Source of the DNA: Streptomyces flaveus
Lineage (GTDB): Bacteria; Actinomycetota; Actinomycetes; Streptomycetales; Streptomycetaceae
Direction: 5' to 3'
Assembly: GCF_014647675.1 (NCBI RefSeq)
Contig: NZ_BMPQ01000028.1
Coordinates: 1 to 64,000, forward strand
DNA length: 64,000 nt
Shown here: in pieces, positions 53,362-60,698 of the stretch
Numbering within the stretch: the stretch's first letter is position 1
Layout: every line of letters begins with the position of its first letter
The notes under the pieces: model-generated
The model's database searches: none
What the model was told of the DNA's origin: nothing
Seen by the model: only the letters and a program-made list of their open reading frames with translations
Made by a program: the position numbers and the translations under genes

Positions 53362-53820
53362 ATGACTGCCTTCACCGATGACGCCCAAGCTTCCGACGTT
53401 CCCGGCCGCCACGGTCCGTCGGCGACCACCGAGGCCGAGCCCCGCGAGGTGGGCCGGGTCCGTACGGAGTACTCGCCCGCGCACGACGGCGACCCCGATC
53501 CCGGCGAGATCGTGTGGACGTGGGTGCCCTTCGAGGAGAACGACGGCCGGGGCAAGGACCGCCCGGTGCTCGTGGTCGCCCGCGAGGCCACCGGTACGTT
53601 CCTCGCCGTGCAGCTGTCGAGCAAGCGGCACGACGGGTCCCGCGAGTGGGTGCCGATCGGCAGTGGGCCGTGGGATCGGTCGGGGCGCGACTCGTGGGTT
53701 TCGGTGGACCGGGTGCTGCGGCTCCATGAGGCAGGGATGCGGCGGGAGGCGTGCGCGCTGGACCGGATGCGGTTCAACTCCGTGGTGCACCGGCTTCGGG
53801 AGCGCTACGGCTGGCGCTGA
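53362..53820 (+). CDS. PemK/MazF-like toxin, solitary
   Basis: A 152-residue protein. After an N-terminal tail of about 45 residues, GEIVWTWVPFEENDGRGKDRPVLVVARE is the PemK/MazF beta-barrel start, and the rest follows the family to the C-terminus. MazF toxins cut mRNA. There is no short antitoxin gene in front of it, which is unusual. It runs tail-to-tail with, and overlaps by 16 bases, the PARG-like gene. GTG 53353 is an alternative start. Confidence 0.75.
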   Translation: MTAFTDDAQASDVPGRHGPSATTEAEPREVGRVRTEYSPAHDGDPDPGEIVWTWVPFEENDGRGKDRPVLVVAREATGTFLAVQLSSKRHDGSREWVPIGSGPWDRSGRDSWVSVDRVLRLHEAGMRREACALDRMRFNSVVHRLRERYGWR

Positions 53821-54707
53821 ACGCCGTGCGTGGCCTCCGTGCCCGTCGCCGCCCCCGCGCCCGTCGCGGCTCCGGCTCCGGCTCCGGCGAACGCTCGCTC
53901 GAAAGCGCCCCGGACCACGGCCCCCCGCGTGCGATCGAGCACGCCGAACACGACGTGCTCGAAGGAGCCGGAGAACCGGCCACCGTCGCCGAGCAGGGCG
54001 CGGAACGCGCCCGCCACCTGATCCGGATCGTTCTGGAACACCCCGCATCCCCAGGCGCCGAGCACCAGCCGTCGGTAGCCGCCCGCCACGGCCGTCTCCA
54101 GAACCCGCTCGGCCCTGGTCCCGAGGGCGCGCGGGAGTTCAGCCACACGCTCCGGCGTGGTGCGCAGCACGACTCCGGCGTTGGGTGCGGCGGCGGTCAG
54201 GAAGCCGACGGTGTACGGCTCGTCGAGCAGGCGTCCCCGGTCGTCGCGGAAGACCGGCACCGCCGGTGAGTGAATCACCCGGTCGCTGTAGAACGCGTCG
54301 CGGTGTTCGCGGTGATGGTCGTAGAACTCGCGTGCTCGCAGCACGCACGCGTACAGCGCGGAGGCCCGGCACAGGGCCTCTTCCTGGGCCTGGGCGCCGT
54401 TCAGATAGCCCCCGCCGGGGTTGCGCGCCGAGGAGAAGTTCAGGACCGCGACCGGGCCGGTGCTCCGTACGGAGCCGGTGAGCCGACGGGCCGCCTCCAG
54501 ACTGCTCTCGCCCGTGACCTCGAAGAACGTGGGTACGGGTGCGGCCCGCGGAATGTCCACCGGACCGGGCCCGTACATGCGCGTGCCCTCCTGGGCGGCG
54601 GCCACCGCCGCGGCGATCGAGACCTCGCGCCCGTCGGACGCGTGGTACGAACCCGCCGCGACGATCTCCTCCGTCTGCCGTGCGATGCCCCTCAGGCGCG
54701 CACTCAT
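53805..54707 (-). CDS. TIGR02452-type PARG-like protein
   Basis: A 300-residue protein with the bacterial poly(ADP-ribose) glycohydrolase signature GGG-x7-QEE (98-110, NPGGGYLNGAQAQEE) in a macro-domain-like fold. It would remove ADP-ribose chains or related conjugates. The C-terminal tail is an Ala-Gly-rich low-complexity run. The start is set by GGGGGTGA. It is convergent with and overlaps the MazF-like gene. Confidence 0.78.
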   Translation of the reverse strand: MSARLRGIARQTEEIVAAGSYHASDGREVSIAAAVAAAQEGTRMYGPGPVDIPRAAPVPTFFEVTGESSLEAARRLTGSVRSTGPVAVLNFSSARNPGGGYLNGAQAQEEALCRASALYACVLRAREFYDHHREHRDAFYSDRVIHSPAVPVFRDDRGRLLDEPYTVGFLTAAAPNAGVVLRTTPERVAELPRALGTRAERVLETAVAGGYRRLVLGAWGCGVFQNDPDQVAGAFRALLGDGGRFSGSFEHVVFGVLDRTRGAVVRGAFERAFAGAGAGAATGAGAATGTEATHGVQRQP

Positions 54708-54941
54708 GGCGTCACCCCCGTGAACGCCGCGATCGCGCCCCGCGTGATCTCCCCCGTCGTGCTCATGAACGCATCGTGAGCGATCCTTGTACTGCGCCGC
54801 AACAGAGTTTCCCGGCCCCAAGAACACCGATGCGCACTCTTGTGCGAAACGGCGTGAGCGTCTTGGGTGGATGGGTGATTGCCGGGCCGGCCCATCCGAT
54901 ACCGGGCCGGCGGCATGGTGGAATCTCAGGAGGATCCCGAC

Positions 54942-56318
54942 ATGTCCGATTCGGAAAGTGACTGTACGGAGCGCCGCTCCGCCGTCACCGAGGCCGAAGT
55001 GGAGGCCCTGGTCCGGGGTATCTGCTTCAAGACCGGGCCACCCCGTTTCCTCGGTGTCGAAGTGGAATGGTTCATCCGCGAGCTGCGGTTTCCGCGGCTC
55101 CCCGTAAGACCGGAACGACTCGAAGCGGCGTACGCCGCACTGCGGACCCTGCCCTTACGGTCGGCGCTCACCGTCGAACCCGGCGGCCAGCTGGAGCTCA
55201 GCTCCCCCGCCGCCGCCTCCCTGATGGAGTGCATCGGGTCCGTCTCCGCCGACCTCGACGCCGTACGCGCGGTACTGCGCGAGGCGGGTCTCGGCCTCAC
55301 CGGAATAGGCCAGGAGCCCTGGCACCCGCCCATCCGCTTCCTCCATGAGCCGCGCTATGACGCCATGGAGAGGTACCTCGACCGTGCGGGCCCCGAGGGC
55401 CGCGCCATGATGTGCAGCTCGGCCTCCGTCCAGGTGTGTCTGGACGCCGGGTACGAGGAGCCGGGCCCCCTCGGGCACGGGCGGCGCTGGTGGCTGGCGC
55501 ACCAGTTGGGTGCGGTCCTGGTGGCCGCCTTCGCCCACTCGCCGCTGGCCCAGGGGCGGCACACGGGCTGGCGCTCGTCCCGGCAGTCCCTGTGGACCGC
55601 GATGGAGCCGGGGCGCTCGAGTGCCCCGCCCCTCGACGGCGATCCGCGGACGGCCTGGGCACGGCATGTGCTCGACGCGCCGGTGATGTGCGTACGAGGG
55701 CGGGACGGCGACACCTGGGACGTACCGGACGGCATGAGTTTCCGGGCGTGGACCCGGTCCGGCGCGCCGCCGGGCCGGGAGGATCTCGACTACCACCTGA
55801 CGACCCTGTTCCCGCCGGTCCGTCCGCGGGGCCATCTGGAACTTCGCATGATCGACGCGCAGCCTGGCGACGACGGATGGATCGTGCCGCTCTCCGTGGC
55901 GGCGGCGCTGTTCGACGACGCGGAGGCCGCCGAGACCGCGTACCGGGCCGTCAAACCCCTTGCTGAGCGGGCCGATTCACTGGCCGCTCCGCGCAATCCG
56001 CTGTGGATCGCGGCCGCCCGGTCGGGCCTCGCCGATCCCGAGTTGCGCGAGGCAGCAGTCACCTGTTTCGCGGCGGCGGCCGAGGCCCTGCCCCGGCTCG
56101 GTGCCACCGCCGAAGTCCAGGAAGCCGTAGCTCAGTTCACCGATCGCTACGTGGCCCGGGGCCGCTGCCCGGCCGACGACCTGCTCGACGCCATGGAACT
56201 CGACGCCACCGAAGTGGACGCCGCCGAACTGGAGGCCATCGGCCTGGACGCCACCGCCCTGATCGACCGCGCCCACGGCACGCAACACCCGCACCACGGG
56301 AAGGACATCCGCTCATGA
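54942..56318 (+). CDS. egtA: glutamate-cysteine ligase EgtA
   Basis: A 458-residue gamma-glutamylcysteine synthetase of the EgtA type, which makes gamma-glutamylcysteine for ergothioneine. LGVEVEWFI, PGGQLELSSP and GHLELRMIDAQPGDD are the glutamate-cysteine ligase motifs. ATG 54942 follows CAGGAGGA. Codon 72 (55155-55157) is TTA, so expression of the operon probably depends on bldA. It starts a four-gene operon with overlapping junctions. Confidence 0.9.
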   Translation: MSDSESDCTERRSAVTEAEVEALVRGICFKTGPPRFLGVEVEWFIRELRFPRLPVRPERLEAAYAALRTLPLRSALTVEPGGQLELSSPAAASLMECIGSVSADLDAVRAVLREAGLGLTGIGQEPWHPPIRFLHEPRYDAMERYLDRAGPEGRAMMCSSASVQVCLDAGYEEPGPLGHGRRWWLAHQLGAVLVAAFAHSPLAQGRHTGWRSSRQSLWTAMEPGRSSAPPLDGDPRTAWARHVLDAPVMCVRGRDGDTWDVPDGMSFRAWTRSGAPPGREDLDYHLTTLFPPVRPRGHLELRMIDAQPGDDGWIVPLSVAAALFDDAEAAETAYRAVKPLAERADSLAAPRNPLWIAAARSGLADPELREAAVTCFAAAAEALPRLGATAEVQEAVAQFTDRYVARGRCPADDLLDAMELDATEVDAAELEAIGLDATALIDRAHGTQHPHHGKDIRS

Positions 56319-57643
56319 CCGCCCCCGACCTCACCGACCCGGAGACGCTCAGGGAGCGCGCCCTGGCGGCGCTGACCACGGCCCGCGACCGCACCGCCCT
56401 GCTGACCTCCTGCGTGGAGGATCCCGATCTCACCGCGCAGCACTCGCCGTTGATGTCCCCACTGGTCTGGGACCTCGCGCACATCGGCAACCAGGAGGAG
56501 ATGTGGCTACTGCGGGAGGTCGCGGGGCGTGACGCGATGCGGCCCGAGATCGACGGACTGTACGACGCGTTCGAGCACCCGCGCGCCGAACGGCCCTCCC
56601 TGCCGTTGCTGCCGCCGGACGAGGCCCGCCGCTATGCCGCGGAGGTGCGCGGCCGGGCGCTGGACGTCCTGGAGGGCACGCGCTTCCGCGGTACGCCGCT
56701 GACCGAGGCGGGCTTCGCCTTCGGCATGATCGCCCAGCACGAACAACAGCACGACGAGACGATGCTGATCACCCATCAGCTGCGCAAGGGGCCCGCGGCC
56801 CTGACGGCGCCGGATCCCACGCCCGCGCCGCCGTTCACCGGACCGGCCGAAGTCCTGGTCCCCGGCGGCCCGTTCACGATGGGCACCTCGGCCGAACCAT
56901 GGGCGCTGGACAACGAGCGGCCCGCACACCGGCGTCTCGTACCGCCGTTCTTCATCGACACCACGCCGGTGACGAACGCCGCGTACCAGGCGTTCATCGC
57001 GGACGGCGGCTACGGCGATCCCCGCTGGTGGGACCCCGACGGCTGGACCCACATCCGTACGCACTCCATCGAGGCGCCGCTTTTCTGGCGCCGCGACGGC
57101 GGCCAGTGGCTGCGGCGGCGCTTCGGCGTCACCGAGGTCGTACCGCCCGACGAGCCGGTGCTGCACGTCAGTTGGTACGAGGCGGACGCCTACGCGCGCT
57201 GGGCCGGGCGGCGGCTGCCCACCGAGACCGAGTGGGAGAAGGCGGCCAGGCACGACCCGGCGGCCGACCGCTCCACACGCTACCCGTGGGGCGACGCCGA
57301 CCCGACGCCCGAGCACGCCAACCTCGGTCAGCGCCATCTGCGGCCGGCCCCCGCCGGAAGCTATCCGGCAGGTGAATCACCACTGGGCGTACGGCAGTTG
57401 ATCGGCGACGTCTGGGAGTGGACGGCGAGCGACTTCCTGCCGTACCCGGGGTTCACGGCCTTCCCGTACAAGGAGTACTCGGAGGTGTTCTTCGGGCCGG
57501 AGCACAAGGTGCTGCGCGGCGGCTCGTTCGCGGTCGACGCGGTGGCCTGCCGGGGGACGTTCCGCAACTGGGACTATCCGATCCGGCGGCAGATCTTCTC
57601 CGGATTCCGTACCGCACGCGACGCTGCCGCGGAGACCGCCTGA
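56315..57643 (+). CDS. egtB: ergothioneine sulfoxide synthase EgtB
   Basis: A 442-residue non-heme iron enzyme that joins gamma-glutamylcysteine to hercynine with oxygen. The N-terminal DinB-like domain has DLAHIGNQEEMW and HX3HXE iron ligands in AQHEQQHDETML; the C-terminal part is a formylglycine-generating-enzyme-like domain (PGGPFTMG, LPTETEWEKAA, VWEWTASDF). The start overlaps egtA in ATGA. Confidence 0.92.
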   Translation: MTAPDLTDPETLRERALAALTTARDRTALLTSCVEDPDLTAQHSPLMSPLVWDLAHIGNQEEMWLLREVAGRDAMRPEIDGLYDAFEHPRAERPSLPLLPPDEARRYAAEVRGRALDVLEGTRFRGTPLTEAGFAFGMIAQHEQQHDETMLITHQLRKGPAALTAPDPTPAPPFTGPAEVLVPGGPFTMGTSAEPWALDNERPAHRRLVPPFFIDTTPVTNAAYQAFIADGGYGDPRWWDPDGWTHIRTHSIEAPLFWRRDGGQWLRRRFGVTEVVPPDEPVLHVSWYEADAYARWAGRRLPTETEWEKAARHDPAADRSTRYPWGDADPTPEHANLGQRHLRPAPAGSYPAGESPLGVRQLIGDVWEWTASDFLPYPGFTAFPYKEYSEVFFGPEHKVLRGGSFAVDAVACRGTFRNWDYPIRRQIFSGFRTARDAAAETA

Positions 57644-58434
57644 TGTGCCGTCATCTCGCCTACCTGGGACCCGAGGAACCGCTCGGCAGACTTCTCGTGG
57701 AGCCCGCGCACAGCCTGTTCCGCCAGTCGTGGGCGCCGCGCCGACAGCGGCACGGGACCGTCAACGCCGATGGTTTCGGGGTCGGTTGGTACGCCGAAGG
57801 GGATCCGAGACCTGCGCGGTACCGGCGTACGGGCCCCATCTGGGGCGACCAGTCCTTCGCCGACCTGGCGCGGGTGGTGCGCTCGGGCGCCCTGCTCGCC
57901 GCGGTACGCGACGCGACCGTGGCGGGCGCGGACGGGGAGGCCGCGGCAGCGCCGTACTCCGCGGGCCCCTGGCTGTTCAGCCACAACGGCGCGATCAGCG
58001 GCTGGCCACGTTCCCTGGCCCCGCTCGCGCAGACCCTGCCGTCCGCCGAACTGCTGTCACTGGAGGCGCGCTGCGACTCGGCCCTCGTCTGGGCCCTGAT
58101 CCTGAACCGGCTGCGCGCCGGCGACGAGGAAGGTCAGGCGCTCGCCGACACGGTCCTGGACGTCGCGGCAGCCGCGCCCGGCTCGCGGCTCAACCTCCTT
58201 CTCACCAACGGCGAGACGATCGCCGCGACCGCCTGGGGCGACACCCTCTGGTATCTCACCGAGCCCGGCCGCCGCACCGTCGTGGCCTCCGAGCCGTACG
58301 ACGACGATCCGCACTGGCAGGAGGTACCCGACCGCACCCTGCTGGCCGCAAGCCGCACAGACGTCCTGCTCACGCCACTCAAGGACGTCGACGAACCCAA
58401 GGCATCCGACCTGTACAAGGAGCCCCGTACGTGA
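57643..58434 (+). CDS. egtC: ergothioneine gamma-glutamyl hydrolase EgtC
   Basis: A 263-residue class II glutamine-amidotransferase-fold enzyme that removes the glutamyl group from the EgtB product. After Met1 the nucleophile is Cys2 (MCRHLAYLG); DGFGVGWYA and FSHNGAISG are typical. It overlaps egtB by one base (TGATG). Confidence 0.92.
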   Translation: MCRHLAYLGPEEPLGRLLVEPAHSLFRQSWAPRRQRHGTVNADGFGVGWYAEGDPRPARYRRTGPIWGDQSFADLARVVRSGALLAAVRDATVAGADGEAAAAPYSAGPWLFSHNGAISGWPRSLAPLAQTLPSAELLSLEARCDSALVWALILNRLRAGDEEGQALADTVLDVAAAAPGSRLNLLLTNGETIAATAWGDTLWYLTEPGRRTVVASEPYDDDPHWQEVPDRTLLAASRTDVLLTPLKDVDEPKASDLYKEPRT

Positions 58435-59393
58435 GCACGTTCCTGGTCACCCGCACCCTGCCCGAGGACGCCACCGAGGCCGCGCTGCGCGCCGACGTCC
58501 TGCACGGCCTGAACCGCACGCCCAAGACGCTCCCGCCGAAGTGGTTCTACGACGCCCATGGCAGCGAGCTCTTCGAGAAGATCACCGAACTGCCCGAGTA
58601 CTACCCCACGCGCGCGGAGCGCGAGATCCTCGTCGCCCGCGCCGCCGAGATCGCCGACGCGACCGGCGCGCGCACCCTGGTCGAACTGGGCTCCGGCTCC
58701 TCGGACAAGACCCGGCACCTGCTCGACGCACTGCCCGCTCTGCACACGTACGTGCCGGTCGACGTGAGCGAGAGCGCGCTCACGCAGGCCGGGCAGGCGC
58801 TGATCGCCGAGCACCCGTCGCTCGCCGTACACGCACTGATCGCCGACTTCACCGGCGGCCTCACCCTGCCCGGCACACCCGGGCCGCGGCTCGTCGCGTT
58901 CCTGGGCGGCACGATCGGCAACCTGCTCCCCGCCGAACGGGCCACGTTCCTGGCCTCCGTACGCACCCTCCTCTCCCCCGGCGACGCCCTGCTACTGGGC
59001 ACCGACCTGGTGAAGGACGAGTCAGTATTGGTCGACGCCTACGACGACGCGGCGGGAGTGACGGCGGCGTTCAACAAGAACGTCCTCTCCGTCGTCAATC
59101 GCGAACTCGGCGCCGACTTCGACCCCGACGACTTCGCCCATGTCGCCCTCTGGGACGCCGAGGAGGAGTGGATCGAGATGCGGCTGCGCGCGCGTTCGCG
59201 GCTGACCGTGAAGATCCCCGCGCTCGACCTCGCCGTCGACTTCGCGGCCGGTGAGGAGCTGCGGACCGAGGTCTCGGCGAAGTTCCGCGAGGACGGCGTA
59301 CGCGGTGAAATGGCCGCGGCCGGGCTGGAGATGACGCACTGGTGGACGGACGAGGAGGGACGGTTCGCGCTGTCGCTGAGCATGGCCCGGTGA
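58431..59393 (+). CDS. egtD: histidine N-methyltransferase EgtD
   Basis: A 320-residue methyltransferase that trimethylates histidine to hercynine, the first step. PKWFYDAHGSELFEKI and the SAM loop LVELGSGSSDKTRHLL match mycobacterial EgtD (321 residues). GTG 58431 overlaps egtC in GTGA. No egtE lyase gene follows; a PLP lyase elsewhere must complete the pathway. Confidence 0.93.
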   Translation: MSTFLVTRTLPEDATEAALRADVLHGLNRTPKTLPPKWFYDAHGSELFEKITELPEYYPTRAEREILVARAAEIADATGARTLVELGSGSSDKTRHLLDALPALHTYVPVDVSESALTQAGQALIAEHPSLAVHALIADFTGGLTLPGTPGPRLVAFLGGTIGNLLPAERATFLASVRTLLSPGDALLLGTDLVKDESVLVDAYDDAAGVTAAFNKNVLSVVNRELGADFDPDDFAHVALWDAEEEWIEMRLRARSRLTVKIPALDLAVDFAAGEELRTEVSAKFREDGVRGEMAAAGLEMTHWWTDEEGRFALSLSMAR

Positions 59394-59473
59394 CGGGTCG
59401 CGGTCATCCGCCTCGTACGGCACCTTGGAAATGACGCAGTGGCACACCCGCCACCGCGGAGAGGAGCACCCGC

Positions 59474-59689
59474 ATGACCAACCACACATACCGGGTCACC
59501 GAGATCGTCGGCACTTCACCCGATGGCATCGACCAGGCGGTCCGCAACGGGATCAGCCGGGCATCGCAGACGCTGCGCAACCTGGACTGGTTCGAGGTCA
59601 CGGAGGTCCGCGGCCAGATCGAGAACGGGCAGATCGAGCACTACCAGGTCGGTCTGAAGGTGGGCTTCCGGCTGGATGAGGGGGAATGA
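59474..59689 (+). CDS. dodecin
   Basis: A 71-residue dodecin, a dodecameric flavin-storage protein: TYRVTEIVGTSPDGIDQAV, then DWFEVTEVRGQIENG with the flavin-stacking Trp. The start follows GGAGAGGAG. It is tail-to-tail with the HAD gene. Confidence 0.9.
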   Translation: MTNHTYRVTEIVGTSPDGIDQAVRNGISRASQTLRNLDWFEVTEVRGQIENGQIEHYQVGLKVGFRLDEGE

Positions 59690-59739
59690 CCTGGGAGTGA
59701 CCCCTCCCGGTCCCGCCCTCCTTCAGCAGCCGGACCGGC

Positions 59740-60231
59740 TCAGGTGCGGCCCTCTCGCTCCTGAGCCACTTTCAGCGCCGCGGACTGGGTCGCCCAGCGC
59801 GCCCGTACGACCGTGAAGCCGGCCCGCTCGGCGTCCTCGCACACCAACTCGTCGTCGTCCACGAGCACCCGGACCTCGCGGTTCCGGGCGAGCCCGCGGA
59901 GGATCTCCAGCTTGGTGCGCCGGGCGGGCCTGCGGTCGTTGTCGCGCCGCATCCAGATACGGCCCTCGGGCAGTCCGTGCGCGGCGAGCCACTCCGCCGT
60001 GTCCGCACGGCACCGCTCGGGCCGCCCGGTGAGGTAGACGACCTCACACTCCTCGGCGTGCTCCAGCACCAACGCCACGCCCTCGGTCAGCGGCGGATCG
60101 TACGGCGCCGCCGCGAAGAAGGCGTCCCAGTCGCGTGGCCTGCGCTCCAGAAACCGCTGCCGGTGCGCGGTGTCGGCGAGCGTGTTGTCGAGGTCGAACA
60201 CGGCGAGTGGTTTGCGGTTGTTGTCTGTCAC
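59740..60231 (-). CDS. HAD-family phosphatase
   Basis: A 163-residue HAD hydrolase with nucleophile Asp13 and Asp15 in VFDLDNTLAD, a Thr in VVYLTGRPE and a final Asp pair in VLVDDDE. It resembles the phosphatase domain of polynucleotide kinases and small acid phosphatases. GTG 60231 follows CGGAGG. Confidence 0.8.
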   Translation of the reverse strand: MTDNNRKPLAVFDLDNTLADTAHRQRFLERRPRDWDAFFAAAPYDPPLTEGVALVLEHAEECEVVYLTGRPERCRADTAEWLAAHGLPEGRIWMRRDNDRRPARRTKLEILRGLARNREVRVLVDDDELVCEDAERAGFTVVRARWATQSAALKVAQEREGRT

Positions 60232-60270
60232 GCGGGGTGCCTCCGGCGGTTGGGCGGGTGCGGGTATTCC

Positions 60271-60299
60271 GTGGCTGGTCGCGCAGTTCCCCGCGCCCC
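60271..60299. repeat. dispersed intergenic repeat, copy 3
   Basis: The 29-base unit seen at 14134, here inverted. With copy 4 it forms an inverted pair about 250 bases apart in a gene-free region. Confidence 0.8.
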
Positions 60300-60323
60300 C
60301 GGGGTGGGTGGTGGGTGCGGGGT

Positions 60324-60437
60324 CGTGGGCCGGTGCGTCAGCCCGTCGCAGGCTGGGCGTACGGCCCGGTGTTGGTACACAGTGCGGGTTCTCCGAGACA
60401 GAAGCTACGCGACGGGCATACGACGCACCGGCCCACG
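60324..60437. repeat. nested inverted repeat
   Basis: CGTGGGCCGGTGCGTC (60324-60339) is exactly complementary to 60422-60437, and GCCCGTCGC (60341-60349) to 60409-60417, so a 60-base loop sits on a long interrupted stem. It lies between repeat copies 3 and 4 in the gap 60232-60698, where I see no gene. Confidence 0.7.
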
Positions 60438-60553
60438 CCCCCTCCCGCCGGAGGGAAACTGCGGGCAGTCGGGGGCACGGGCTTTCCCGGGGACCGGGTC
60501 CTCGGGGCGCCGGGATCTTCGGGCCGCGGATAGCCGCAGGCTTTTGCTTTTCA

Positions 60554-60582
60554 GGGGCGCGGGGAACTGCGCGACCAGCCAC
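60554..60582. repeat. dispersed intergenic repeat, copy 4
   Basis: The same 29-base unit in the direct orientation. Confidence 0.8.
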
Positions 60583-60633
60583 GACGCACCCGCAGCCGCG
60601 ACACGACATGTCACCCCACCCCCTGGCGGGGGC

Positions 60634-60651
60634 CTGGGGCGGCAGCCCCAG
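60634..60651. terminator. hairpin after SpoIIE phosphatase gene
   Basis: CTGGGGC-GGCA-GCCCCAG, a 7-bp stem downstream of the leftward gene that ends at 60699; a candidate terminator. Confidence 0.4.
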
Positions 60652-60698
60652 TTTCGGGAAGGGGCGGGGCTGGGGAAAGAAACCCCTGGTAGTCCCCC

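Noticed and set aside
58431..59689. Dodecin as part of the egt operon or as egtE
   Set aside because: It has a separate ribosome-binding site and an 80-base gap, and a 71-residue dodecin cannot be the PLP lyase.
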